Origin: Streptomyces sp. DSM 15324
Lineage (GTDB): Bacteria; Actinomycetota; Actinomycetes; Streptomycetales; Streptomycetaceae
Direction: 5' to 3'
Assembly: GCF_001514285.1 (NCBI RefSeq)
Contig: NZ_KQ949027.1
Coordinates: 248,001 to 312,000, forward strand
DNA: 64,000 nucleotides
Numbering within the stretch: position 1 is the first letter of the stretch; each line of letters begins with the position of its first letter. Under the pieces are notes generated by a model, which saw only the letters and a program-made list of their open reading frames with translations, did no database searches and was not told the DNA's origin. Below, one piece after another: positions 36,271-45,055 of the stretch. Both the position numbers and the translations under genes were made by a program.

Positions 36271-38802
36271 GTGGCGGGCGAGTCCCCCGACAGGTCGAAG
36301 CAGCGCGAGTCGTCGGCGGAACCGACGTCGGGGAGCGCGGGTACGGTTCCCGAGGCACGCGATCCGCGGGTGGCGGTGGCCCGGGAGAACGGGGCCCCGA
36401 AGGCCTCGCGCGGCGGCGTCGACACGGCGACACGGGTTCTCTCCGTACGCGAACTGGAGATCGAGGAACCCGAACGGACCGAGGAACCCGAGGAACCGGA
36501 GGACGCTCGTCCGGAGCCCGAGGATGCCCGTCCCGAGGAACCGGAGGACGCTCGTCCCGAGCCCGAGGACGCCCGTCCGGAGCCGGAGGACGCCCGTCCC
36601 GAGGCCCAGGAGGCGCCCGAGGAGCCGGAGGACGCCAGTCCCGAGCCCGAGCCCGAGGACGCCCGTCCGGAGCCGGACGAGGAGCCCGAGGACGCCGTCA
36701 CGGAGACCGGCGGGGCGGAAGCCGCGGACGAGGCCGAGGGAAGCGCCGAGAGCCTCTCTGAGGGCTCCGAGGACACCGCGGCCGACCCGGACGCCGCCGA
36801 GGGGCGCGAGGGCGCGGACGGCGGCCCGCAGGGCCCGGCGGGCCCCGAGGACGCGGCCGACACGGAGGACGCCGGTGACGCGTCGAACGAGGACGACACC
36901 GAGGACGAGACCGAGGACGACACCGAGCACGAGACCGAGGGCAACGGGGACGGCCCGGAGGACTCGACTCCGGTGACCTCCGGGGCAGACGTGCGGACCG
37001 GCCCGGAGTCCGGCACCGAGGACGACGACGAGCCCGCCGCCTCCGGCAGGCCCGCACCCAAGTGGGCGTCCGGGGGCGAGAAGAAAGACGAAGCCAAGGA
37101 AGCCAAGGAAGACAAGGAAGACAAGGGCGACGGAGAGGACGGAAAGGACGCGGAGGACGGGAAGGACGGGAAGGACGGCGGCGACAAGGCCGACGCAACC
37201 CCCGTCGACCAGCCCACCGCCATCTTCAAGGCCCCCCGGCCCAAGCCCACCGTCGACCAGCCGACCACCATGCTCAAGCTGGGCGGGGCCCTCAAGCCCA
37301 AGGCCGACGAGCCCAAGGCCGACGAGCCGGACGCCGACGAGGCCGGGAAGGCCCCGAAGGGGGACGGCGAGCGGACCCCGCCGCCCGCCGAGCGGACCAG
37401 CAAGTTCGTCGCGCTGAAGCCGCTCGACGAGCCCCGCCCGCCGAAGGCGAGCGGTGACATCACCGCCGTCACCGCACTGGTGCCCCAGGTCGGCCCCGAG
37501 CGGACGACCCAGCAGCCCCTGCCGCCGAAGCCGCCGATCGACCTGCTGGCGGAGCTGACCAACACCCCGCCGCCCCCGCCGACCCCCCTGCGCACCCTCG
37601 GCCGCCGGGTCAAGATCTGGACGCCGCTGGTCATCCTGCTGGTGATCGTGTTTGCGGTCGTACAGTTCTTCCGCCCGCTGCCGGCCACCGCGCTGGCGCT
37701 CACCGCGAAGGACGCCTACACCTTCGAGGGCGGCAAGCTCTCCCTGCCGTGGCCGAACGAGGGCCAGGGCTGGATGGACGTCGACGGCGTCGGCACGATG
37801 GACCACTTCGGCAAGCAGACGCCGGTCGCCATCGGCTCGGTGGCCAAGACGATGACCGCGTACGTCGTCCTCAAGGACCACCCCCTGAAGACGGGCGAGA
37901 ACGGCCCGAGCATCACCGTCGACGCCACCGCCGAGAAGGAGGGCGGCTACGACCAGAGCGGCGAGTCCACCCTCAACAGCGTCAAGGCGGGCGACAAGCT
38001 GACGCTCCAGCAGGCCCTGTCGGCGGTCATGATCCCGTCCGCGAACAACATCGCCCGGCTGCTGGCCCGCTGGGACGGGGGCTCGGAGGCCGCGTTCGTC
38101 AAGAAGATGAACACCGCCGCCAAGGAACTCGGGATGTCGAACACGACGTACACCGACCCGTCCGGGCTGAAGGAGACCACGGTCTCCACCGCCGAGGACC
38201 AGGTCAAGCTCGGCAACGCGGTCGTGGAGATCCCCGCGCTCGTGGCGATCACCAGCGCGGCGAGCTGGACGGACCCCTACGGGACCAACTGGCCGAACTA
38301 CAACGAGCTCCCCTACCGGATGGGCGCGATCGGCATCAAGACCGGCTCCACCACCGCGGCCGGCGGCAACCTCCTGTTCGCCGCCCGCAAGGAGGTCGGC
38401 GGTGAGACGGTCACCGTCGTCGGCGCGATCCTCGGCCAGCACAAGCCGACCATCCTCAAGACGGTCAACGAGGTCAGCAAGACGGCCCTGTCCGCCGCCG
38501 AGGACGCGCTGACCTCGGCGAAGATCCTCAAGAAGGGTGATGTCGTCGGGTACGTGGACGACAAGCTCGGCGGCCACACCCCGGTCGTCGTCACCAAGGA
38601 CGTCACCGCGGTCGGCTGGGCCGGTCTGACGGTGAAGCTGAAGTTCGCCGCCGACGAGGTCCCGCACACCGCGAAGGCCGGCACCCAGGTGGGCACGCTC
38701 ACCGTCGGGGACGGCACCAGCGGCGCGGTGAAGGTCCCGGTCGCCCTGGAGAGCGACCTCGTCGAACCGGGCTTCCAGGACAAGCTGACCCGTCTCGGCT
38801 GA
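36271..38802 (+). CDS. D-alanyl-D-alanine carboxypeptidase (PBP) with very long acidic N terminus
   Basis: 843 residues from GTG 36271 (CAAGGAGG six bases upstream). Residues about 70-440 are disordered: EPEDARPE-type repeats, Glu/Asp-rich stretches and a Lys/Glu/Asp block (KEAKEDKEDKGDGEDGKD). One membrane helix is at about 453-470 (VILLVIVFAVVQFF), so the acidic part is cytosolic and the enzyme external. The catalytic set is Ser523-x-x-Lys526 (GSVAKT), Ser590-Ala-Asn592 and Lys690-Thr-Gly. It trims the terminal D-Ala of peptidoglycan pentapeptides. In S. coelicolor the protein I believe to be its orthologue (SCO4439) affects spore-wall maturation and germination. A perfect terminator follows. 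Confidence 0.9.
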   Translation: MAGESPDRSKQRESSAEPTSGSAGTVPEARDPRVAVARENGAPKASRGGVDTATRVLSVRELEIEEPERTEEPEEPEDARPEPEDARPEEPEDARPEPEDARPEPEDARPEAQEAPEEPEDASPEPEPEDARPEPDEEPEDAVTETGGAEAADEAEGSAESLSEGSEDTAADPDAAEGREGADGGPQGPAGPEDAADTEDAGDASNEDDTEDETEDDTEHETEGNGDGPEDSTPVTSGADVRTGPESGTEDDDEPAASGRPAPKWASGGEKKDEAKEAKEDKEDKGDGEDGKDAEDGKDGKDGGDKADATPVDQPTAIFKAPRPKPTVDQPTTMLKLGGALKPKADEPKADEPDADEAGKAPKGDGERTPPPAERTSKFVALKPLDEPRPPKASGDITAVTALVPQVGPERTTQQPLPPKPPIDLLAELTNTPPPPPTPLRTLGRRVKIWTPLVILLVIVFAVVQFFRPLPATALALTAKDAYTFEGGKLSLPWPNEGQGWMDVDGVGTMDHFGKQTPVAIGSVAKTMTAYVVLKDHPLKTGENGPSITVDATAEKEGGYDQSGESTLNSVKAGDKLTLQQALSAVMIPSANNIARLLARWDGGSEAAFVKKMNTAAKELGMSNTTYTDPSGLKETTVSTAEDQVKLGNAVVEIPALVAITSAASWTDPYGTNWPNYNELPYRMGAIGIKTGSTTAAGGNLLFAARKEVGGETVTVVGAILGQHKPTILKTVNEVSKTALSAAEDALTSAKILKKGDVVGYVDDKLGGHTPVVVTKDVTAVGWAGLTVKLKFAADEVPHTAKAGTQVGTLTVGDGTSGAVKVPVALESDLVEPGFQDKLTRLG

Positions 38803-38843
38803 TCCCGTCCGGCCGACCCGTCGGCCGCCTCCGTCCCTCTCGC

Positions 38844-38873
38844 CACCCCGCCGGGCAGCCGCCCGGCGGGGTG
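38844..38873 (+). terminator. hairpin terminator after the carboxypeptidase gene
   Basis: CACCCCGCCGGGC and GCCCGGCGGGGTG make a perfect 13-bp stem with a 4-base loop, 42 bases after the stop codon. Confidence 0.85.
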
Positions 38874-38986
38874 CGTGCTAGCGTCGCGAAACGGGACAGG
38901 TCGGCGGTCGCGACGACGCTGCCGTGAAGCGGACGCGAACAAGGCGCGGCCGAGAACAGAAGACGGGACACGGGGAGTGCCTTCAG

Positions 38987-40912
38987 GTGGCCACAGCGGA
39001 GCCGACACGCGCCGACGACACCGGTCCGGGCCCGGACACCGGCCCGCGCATCAAGCTGCCCGCCCCCCACTCCGGTGACCACGACGATGACCCGCACGAC
39101 GACCCGCACCACGCCATGACGGCCCCGGCGAAGGCCTCGGCCGGGGCGGACGCGGCGCAGGGCCCGGCGAAGGCGGGGCCGCGCGCCGCGCTCGACCGGC
39201 TCGGCGGCTTCCTCCGCCGGCACCTGGTGCTGTCCGTCACCGCGCTGTCCGGGATCGTGCACCTCCTCTGGTTCTTCACGTTCGCGAACAGCGGTGGCGA
39301 TCTCGCGGCGCAGGACGCCTGGGCCGAGTTCGTCGGCCGGCACCCCGACTCCGCGTACAACCTCGCCTGGTACGGCGGGATGCACCCGGTGTCGTACAGC
39401 GTCATCTCGCCGTATCTGATGTCGGTCCTCGGCGTCCGTACGACGATGATGATCGCCGGGACCCTGTCGGCGGGCCTGCTCACCCTCGTCCTGCTGCGCT
39501 GCCGCCCGGTGCGGAACCCGGTGTGGCCGGCGCTGGCCGGGGTCTTCGCGCTGCTCTGCAACGCCGCGTCCGGCCGGGTCACCTTCGGCCTCGGCAACAT
39601 GTTCGCGCTGGCCGCCGTGGCCGTCGTGTTCTGCTGGCCGTACCGCTGGCGCTACAAACGCTGGGCGAAGGCCCTGTGCGCCGCCCCGCTCGCCGCGCTC
39701 GCCACGATGGGCTCGCCGGTGGCGGGGCTGTTCGTGGGCATCGTCGCCGTGGCGCTGTTCCTGCAGAAGCGGCGGCCCGGCGCCTGGGCCCTCGGGCTCG
39801 CCCCGACCGCCGTCGTCGCCGTCTCCGCGTGGCTCTTCCCCTTCTCCGGCACCCAGCCGATGTCCTTCGCCTCGGCCTCGCTGCCGCTGCTGTACTCGGC
39901 GGTCGTCTTCGCGGTCGTCCCGCGCGACTGGAAGACCGTGCGGATCACGGCGGCGGTGTACGGCCTCGGGGTGCTGGGGGTGTGGCTGATCAGCTCCCAG
40001 ATCGGGTCGAACATCACCCGGCTCGCGATGCTGTTCTCGGGTGTGGTGCTGGCGGCCGCGCTGCCGTTCGCGGTGCCGCGCAGCCGCAAGTGGTACGTCA
40101 TCGTCGTCGCGTCGCTCGGGTTCGTCGGCTGGATCGGCTTCAAGTCGGTCGACGACGTCATCCGGACGACCCCGGCGGCCTCCTGGGCGCGCGAGCTGGC
40201 GCCGCTCGTCAACGAGTTGCAGGGCGTCGGCGCCGAGAAGGGCCGCGTCGAGGTCGTCCCGGCCCGCTCCCACCGCGAGGCCTCCGCGCTCGCGCCGTAC
40301 GTCAACCTGGCCCGGGGCTGGAACCGGCAGGCCGACATGGAGCGCAACCCCCTCTTCTACGACGACACGCTCAACTCGGCGAACTACCACGAGTGGCTCC
40401 AGCGGTGGGCCGTGCACTACGTGGTCGTCCCCAAGGAGGCGCTGGACGGGGACGGCGGGGAGCGGGAGCGGGAGCTGGTGCAGCGGGGGCTGCCGTATCT
40501 GGAGCAGATCTGGGGCGACGCCAACTGGCAGTTGTTCAAGGTCACCGACCCGGCGCCGATGGCCGAGCCCGACGCGGTGGTGGAGCGGGCCGAGCAGGGC
40601 GAGATGACGATCGACGTGGAGAAGGCGGGCCGGGTGCTGATCCGGATCCCGTACTCGCCCTGGCTGAGCGTCGTGGACGCGCAGGGCAAGAGCCTGAAGG
40701 CGCCGCAGGAGACGGAGGCGTCCAAGCACCGGGCCGAGGGCGAGCCGAAGTCCTACACGAACGTGAACGGCTGCCTGTACGAGACGGAGGAGGACGCGCA
40801 GGGCGACAAGTGGACGGTGCTGCTGGCCCCGAAGGCCGGCGTCTACCGCCTCGCCGCGCCCTATCAGCTGCCACGCGGCACTCCGTGCCCGGAGGAGCTC
40901 AAGGAGCCCTGA
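38987..40912 (+). CDS. polytopic membrane protein (glycosyltransferase-like topology)
   Basis: 641 residues if started at GTG 38987 (GGGGAG about 9-10 bases upstream; an earlier start at 38924 adds 21 residues). A disordered His/Asp-rich N terminus is followed by about 10-11 membrane helices (residues about 80-400) and a C-terminal external domain with IRTTPAASWARELAPLVNEL, YVNLARGWNRQADMERNPLF and WAVHYVVVPKEAL. Helices plus a periplasm-like sugar-nucleotide-type domain recall polyprenyl-linked glycosyltransferases of the GT-C class. An external acidic DxD-like spot could be the catalytic site, but none is certain. It follows the carboxypeptidase gene, so an envelope role is plausible. Confidence 0.7.
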   Translation: MATAEPTRADDTGPGPDTGPRIKLPAPHSGDHDDDPHDDPHHAMTAPAKASAGADAAQGPAKAGPRAALDRLGGFLRRHLVLSVTALSGIVHLLWFFTFANSGGDLAAQDAWAEFVGRHPDSAYNLAWYGGMHPVSYSVISPYLMSVLGVRTTMMIAGTLSAGLLTLVLLRCRPVRNPVWPALAGVFALLCNAASGRVTFGLGNMFALAAVAVVFCWPYRWRYKRWAKALCAAPLAALATMGSPVAGLFVGIVAVALFLQKRRPGAWALGLAPTAVVAVSAWLFPFSGTQPMSFASASLPLLYSAVVFAVVPRDWKTVRITAAVYGLGVLGVWLISSQIGSNITRLAMLFSGVVLAAALPFAVPRSRKWYVIVVASLGFVGWIGFKSVDDVIRTTPAASWARELAPLVNELQGVGAEKGRVEVVPARSHREASALAPYVNLARGWNRQADMERNPLFYDDTLNSANYHEWLQRWAVHYVVVPKEALDGDGGERERELVQRGLPYLEQIWGDANWQLFKVTDPAPMAEPDAVVERAEQGEMTIDVEKAGRVLIRIPYSPWLSVVDAQGKSLKAPQETEASKHRAEGEPKSYTNVNGCLYETEEDAQGDKWTVLLAPKAGVYRLAAPYQLPRGTPCPEELKEP

Positions 40913-40955
40913 GTCCGTGCGGGCGCACCAGGGGACTCCGCCCCCCTGGCCGTCC

Positions 40956-41030
40956 TCATCTCAGGTCCGCCACATAGCGGTCCGTCCCCGGGATCGTCGG
41001 CAGGGGCGCCCGCGACGGCACGGACGCTCG
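40956..41030 (-). pseudogene. inverted C-terminal fragment of a 41155-type gene
   Basis: The minus strand encodes APLPTIPGTDRYVADLR and a stop. This matches the last residues of the gene at 41155-42012 (APFIPTVPGTDRYADELR). Only about 20-25 residues are left, in inverted orientation, 125 bases from the intact paralogue's start. Confidence 0.55.
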
Positions 41031-41127
41031 TTGCGCACTGCGGGGCGCGGCCGCCGCCCCGCCTGCCGACCTGGCGCACATGATCGCCGCACTTCACGCG
41101 GAATTGAACGGAACAGCTCTCCAAATC

Positions 41128-41142
41128 TGACGCCATGTCAGC
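41128..41142 (+). promoter_or_regulatory. CTGAC-N5-GTCAG inverted repeat
   Basis: CTGACGCCATGTCAG lies 13 bases before the ATG of the 41155 gene. It is the same form as the operator at 52359-52375 before the SDR gene, suggesting TetR-type control by a regulator coded elsewhere. Confidence 0.45.
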
Positions 41143-41154
41143 TAGACCGGACCC

Positions 41155-42012
41155 ATGACGGACGACACCGCGCACACCCACGAAACCCGCAGCCACCTGT
41201 ACGCCGAACTGGCCGCCGTCGGCGCCTACGGAGCCGACCTCGGGCACGCCCTCATCACCATGGTCGAGCCGCATCCCGGCCGGGAGCGCGAGTACAATCG
41301 CTGGTACGAAGACGACCACTACATCGCCGGCGCGATGGCCATGCCATGGATGTACGCCGGACGCCGCTGGGTCGCCACCCGTGACCTGCAACTCCTGCGC
41401 TACCCCGAGAAGTCTGCCGTCGCGCAGCCGGTGACGGCAGGCTGCTACATATCCGTCTACTGGATCACCGCCGGCCGCTACACCGACCACATGCGCTGGA
41501 CCGTCGGCATCAACAAGCGCCTCAACCGCGACCACCGGGTCTTCCAGGACCGCACCCACATCTTCACCGCCTTCCAGGACCACGCGGTGACCGTCTACCG
41601 CGACGGTGACGAGGGCCCGCGCGACATCCATGCCCTTGACCACCCCTACGCCGGGCTCGTCGTCCAGGTCGTCGACGCCAACTCCCCCGAGCAGCGCGGA
41701 GAACTGCTCGCCTGGCTGCGTGACGACAACCTTCCGAAACAACTGGCCGGCTCCCCGGCGGCCATGGTGACCGTCTTCACGCCGACGCCGCTGCCCCTCG
41801 ACCGGATGACCTACGTCAAGCAGGTCGACGGAGTCGAGACCCGGCTGACCCTGCTGTGGTTCCTCCAGCAGGATCCCCGCGAGGTCTGGCAGGACCACTT
41901 CGCGGGCCTGGACACGGCAGTAGCCGCTTCAGGTCTCGGTGACGTGCAGTTCGTCGCGCCGTTCATCCCCACGGTGCCGGGAACAGACCGTTATGCTGAC
42001 GAACTTCGGTGA
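41155..42012 (+). CDS. hypothetical protein, dimeric alpha/beta-barrel-like
   Basis: 285 residues, soluble, no signal. The N-terminal half contains ALITMVEPHPGREREYNRWYEDDHYI, typical of EthD/ABM-type dimeric ferredoxin-like barrels; the second half (TLLWFLQQDPREVWQDHF) may be a second such module. These folds occur in monooxygenases, dehydratases and heme or polyketide-tailoring proteins. No catalytic residue can be named, so the function is open. A palindromic operator precedes it, and a fragment of a paralogue lies inverted just upstream. Confidence 0.6.
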   Translation: MTDDTAHTHETRSHLYAELAAVGAYGADLGHALITMVEPHPGREREYNRWYEDDHYIAGAMAMPWMYAGRRWVATRDLQLLRYPEKSAVAQPVTAGCYISVYWITAGRYTDHMRWTVGINKRLNRDHRVFQDRTHIFTAFQDHAVTVYRDGDEGPRDIHALDHPYAGLVVQVVDANSPEQRGELLAWLRDDNLPKQLAGSPAAMVTVFTPTPLPLDRMTYVKQVDGVETRLTLLWFLQQDPREVWQDHFAGLDTAVAASGLGDVQFVAPFIPTVPGTDRYADELR

Positions 42013-42123
42013 GCCCCGCACGTCGATACGCTCACCGGCATCCCCGACCACAGCCGGCTCGAACAACACCGTCGAGAAGACCTCGAAGACCACCACTCAG
42101 CCGAGCGCCCAGCAGCTTCGCCG

Positions 42124-42142
42124 ACCGTCAGACGCTGACGGT
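42124..42142. promoter_or_regulatory. inverted repeat ACCGTCAG-ACG-CTGACGGT
   Basis: Perfect 8-bp arms with a 3-base centre, 112 bases after the 41155 gene. It may be a binding site of the TGAC/GTCA class or a weak transcription stop. Confidence 0.35.
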
Positions 42143-42209
42143 GTGAGATGAGGCGGGCGGCTTGCCCCGGCATGGACGAGGTGCCCGGCAAGCGCAATAT
42201 CAGGCCCTT

Positions 42210-42244
42210 GAGGAACCCCAGCCGACGCACGGCTGGAGTTCCTC
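42210..42244 (-). terminator. terminator copied at both GH62 loci (copy 1)
   Basis: GAGGAACCCCAGCC and GGCTGGAGTTCCTC form a 14-bp stem with one G-U type mismatch and a 7-base loop, 110 bases past the GH62 gene stop. Nearly identical to the hairpin at 47296-47330. Confidence 0.8.
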
Positions 42245-42353
42245 GAGGCGGTGGGTGTCGGTCAGCAGGCGGAGTCGTCCGCGCCGTTCAGCACATCGTC
42301 TACGTGGAGTCGGCGGGCCTCACCGCATCGCGATCACCGCGTGATCAGGCGGG

Positions 42354-43775
42354 TCAGCGCTGCAGGGTGAGCAGTCCCGGACGGTACGGCAGCCTCTCGT
42401 AGGGGGTGCCCGAAGGTGTGCTGGGGGACAGGCCCTGGTAGAGGAACTGCAGGTTGCAGGGGTCGATGGTCATGGTCTGGTCGGGGTTGTTGCGGACCAG
42501 GTCACCGTGGCTGATGCTGTTGGTCCAGGTGGCGCCGCTGTTGGCCTTGCCCGCGAAGGGGTTGGACTCGGTGGCGGCCTGTGCGGTCCACGGGCCGTTC
42601 AGGCTGGTGGCGGTGAAGGAGCGGAAGAAGCGGTCCTCGTTCGCTCCGCGGGCCTCGACGATCATGAGGTACTGGTTCTGGCCCTGGACCTTGTAGACCT
42701 GCGGCGCCTCGAACAGGTTCTTGACCGTGTCGGTCATGACCGTGGTGTACGAGGAGCCGAAGCTGCCCGGGAAGTTCCCGATCGGGATGGTCGACTTGAA
42801 GATGCTGCCGTTGTCGTTCGCGAAGAACAGGTACATGTTCTGGCCGTCGGCGATCAGGGTCGGGTCGATCGGGCCGCCGCTGGGGAGAGTGCCGGTGAAC
42901 AGCGCCTGCGGCGCGGACCAGCCGTTGGGGTTGGTGGGGTCGCTGGACGTGCGGTAGGTGAAGGGCCAGGCGGTACCCCACCCGAGAGAGGCCATCACCC
43001 AGATGTTCTTGGGCGCGAAGTAGAACACCTGGGGCGCCACCGCCGACGAGTTCATCGCGGTCTGTCCGGCCGACGCCATGTCCGACCAGTTCGTGAAGGG
43101 GGCGAAGCCCATCGAGTGCCAGTTGCCGTCGGAGTATGTCGCGTAGACCAGGTGCTTGCCGTTGTACACCGTGGTGGTGAAGTCCTTCAGCGAGAGCCAC
43201 CCGTTGGCCGGCTGCGCCAGGGGGCCGGTCGAGCTCCACCGGTACGTCGACGGAAGAGAGCACGAGTTGGCCGAGCCGGACAGGCCGGTCCACTTCTGGT
43301 TGCTGCTGCCGGTGCAGTTCCACAGCTGCACCGCCGTGCCGTTGGCCGTGGCGCCGCCCGAGACGTCCAGGCACAGTCCGGACTCCACGGCGACGATCGT
43401 GCCGTCGGAGTTGACCCGCCACTGCTGGTTGGTGCCGCCGTTGCAGGACCAGATCACCGGCCGGGTCCCGGCCGTGGTGGCGTGGCCCGGAACATCCAGA
43501 CACTTGTTGCCGTACACGGTCAGCTGGTTGCTGTCCGTCAGCGTCCACTGCTGGTTGGACGCGCTCGTGCAGTCCCAGATCTGCACGTTCGTGCCGTCGG
43601 CCTGGGCGGCGCCCGACACATCGAGACACCGGCCGGAGGCAGCGCCTCGCACGGCGCTGGTGGTGGCGGCCTGGGCCGGGCCGGCGACGAGCATCGCGCC
43701 CAAGAAGGCCAGGGCCCCGAGTGTGGCGGCGAGCACTACGGGCAGGGGTTTGCGGCGGGAAATGCGTCTGTGCAT
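42354..43775 (-). CDS. secreted alpha-L-arabinofuranosidase, CBM13-GH62
   Basis: 473 residues from ATG 43775, where GAGG lies six bases upstream (the ATG at 43790 has no spaced site). The signal peptide RRKPLPVVLAATLGALAFLG ends AQAA. Residues about 40-165 are a ricin-type CBM13 with three QxW units (SNQQW, TNQQW, SNQKW). Residues about 170-473 are GH62: the start LPSTYRWSSTGPLAQPANGW, GWLSLKDFTTTV with the likely base Asp, GPIDPTLIADGQ, and FEAPQVYKV with the likely acid Glu. It removes arabinofuranose side groups from arabinoxylan. A copy of the GH62 part is fused to a GH10 xylanase at 47359. Confidence 0.92.
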   Translation of the reverse strand: MHRRISRRKPLPVVLAATLGALAFLGAMLVAGPAQAATTSAVRGAASGRCLDVSGAAQADGTNVQIWDCTSASNQQWTLTDSNQLTVYGNKCLDVPGHATTAGTRPVIWSCNGGTNQQWRVNSDGTIVAVESGLCLDVSGGATANGTAVQLWNCTGSSNQKWTGLSGSANSCSLPSTYRWSSTGPLAQPANGWLSLKDFTTTVYNGKHLVYATYSDGNWHSMGFAPFTNWSDMASAGQTAMNSSAVAPQVFYFAPKNIWVMASLGWGTAWPFTYRTSSDPTNPNGWSAPQALFTGTLPSGGPIDPTLIADGQNMYLFFANDNGSIFKSTIPIGNFPGSFGSSYTTVMTDTVKNLFEAPQVYKVQGQNQYLMIVEARGANEDRFFRSFTATSLNGPWTAQAATESNPFAGKANSGATWTNSISHGDLVRNNPDQTMTIDPCNLQFLYQGLSPSTPSGTPYERLPYRPGLLTLQR

Positions 43776-44034
43776 GGGGAACCTCGTCATCCTTGAGCGA
43801 GCGGTTCTGGCGGCTTCACCGGAAGCCGTGCGATGCCGACGCGATGCGGCTCAAGCGGCGCGTTCGGCATATCGGACACAGGTCGGAATATCGAGCAGAC
43901 TGGATGATGAGAGAGTCGGCGAGCGCCGTCAATACTTCGCGCACGATTCGCGAACCGGAGCGTTCACGCGGCCGGCGCCGCAAAGGGCGCGCCTCTGGGC
44001 TCTCCAAGCGCGCTGATGCACCCGGGACCTGACG

Positions 44035-44062
44035 GAAAGAAAAGTTCCGTCGCGCGGCAACC
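44035..44062 (+). promoter_or_regulatory. A-run plus CGCGGCAACC motif (copy A)
   Basis: GAAAGAAAAG is followed after about eight bases by CGCGGCAACC (44053-44062). The same pairing recurs at 44947-44976 and, inverted, at 49950-49980, each time upstream of a CBM13/GH62-related start. Confidence 0.45.
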
Positions 44063-44163
44063 CTTGGCGGAGCCTGTGGCAACAAGGAGGCGGATCCGGT
44101 CAGTTCTGGTGGCCGGGATCCGGATGTCCTCTGATGAACAGCGCGCAAGGAGAGCCCCCCTCC

Positions 44164-44290
44164 ATGAACAACCCCACGAACGGCGGGCGCCGCGGGCGTC
44201 ATCGCCGCCGCTGGACCGCTACCGGTCTGTTGCTCGGCGTGCCCGTCGTCCTGACCCGGACACCCACGGCGGGGCCGCAGGCTGGAGAGC
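44164..44290 (+). pseudogene. orphan exported-protein N terminus
   Basis: ATG 44164 (AAGGAG upstream) starts MNNPTNGGRRGRHRRRWTAT and GLLLGVPVVL, a basic region plus short hydrophobic core as in secreted enzymes here. After about 40 residues it turns to unrelated composition. It follows copy A of the shared upstream motif. I infer the remains of a secreted CBM13-type gene cut off soon after its signal peptide. Confidence 0.35.
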
Positions 44291-44697
44291 CTGCGGCCCC
44301 GCCGTGGCATGGTCCAGCGACCTCACCACCACGGGCCGCCAATCCGCACCGCGTCGACACCAGCCACTGCCACCGTCCCCAGGGCCCGGGGACTGCGGAG
44401 CGTGGCGGGACCATCCGCCGCTGCTGGGAGTACGGTCACGGAGTGTCGCCGCCGCGCCGGCGCCTGGCGGTGCAGGCGGGCTGCGCAGCGGCCCGGACCG
44501 TGCTCAGGGCGTTTCCGGCGGGACCGGTCGGCGGGCCCCGACGGGAGGAGCCCGGTCCGGGTCCTCCCCTTCCGCCGACGGCGGCGGCCCCGCGGATGCC
44601 CTGTCCCGTTCGGGGTGCCACGGAATGGACCAGGCACCCCAAAGGCCGCGTGGGCGACCGGATCCTGGACAGCGACCGCGCTTTCGACGGGCGGTCG

Positions 44698-44883
44698 GCC
44701 CGAGTGGTTCGCCCCGTGGACGAGGTGCTTGCCGTTTTTGTAGGTGACGGTGGTGAAGTCCATCAGCGAGGCCCAGCCGTTCGCCGGCTGCGCCAGCGCG
44801 CCCGTCGAGGTCCACCGGTACGCCGGGGAAGAGCACACGTGTTCGCTCTTCGGCGCCGCGGTCGGCTGGACGGAGCAGCCATA
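44698..44883 (-). pseudogene. GH62 gene fragment
   Basis: The minus strand reads PTAAPKSEHVCSS then PAYRWTSTGALAQPANGW and SLMDFTTVTYKNGKHLVHG. This is the linker and first 50 residues of a GH62 catalytic domain, closest to that in the GH10-CBM13-GH62 gene (PKSDTCALPSTYRW). It stops abruptly at about 44698, where unrelated sequence begins. Third GH62 copy in the window and clearly non-functional. Confidence 0.75.
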
Positions 44884-44946
44884 AGGCTTGCGCCACCGCC
44901 GGCGTCAGGCATGCCCCGCTCCGCGGCGAACGGAAACCGGTCAACG

Positions 44947-44976
44947 CGAAAAAATGTGCGGCTCTTCGCGGCAACC
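44947..44976 (+). promoter_or_regulatory. A-run plus CGCGGCAACC motif (copy B)
   Basis: CGAAAAAAT (44947-44955) then CGCGGCAACC (44967-44976), about 80-105 bases before the CBM13 protein gene at 45056/45081. Confidence 0.45.
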
Positions 44977-45055
44977 TTATGCGGCCTCTGGGGCCACTCA
45001 GTGGTGTCCGGCCAAGTGGTCCGGTCAGATGCCACAGTTGAAAGAGAGCACAGGC

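Noticed and set aside
36241..38667. 808-codon minus-strand frame opposite the carboxypeptidase
   Set aside because: Arg/Gly/Leu-rich shadow with no domain; the plus strand carries the SxxK, SxN and KTG motifs.
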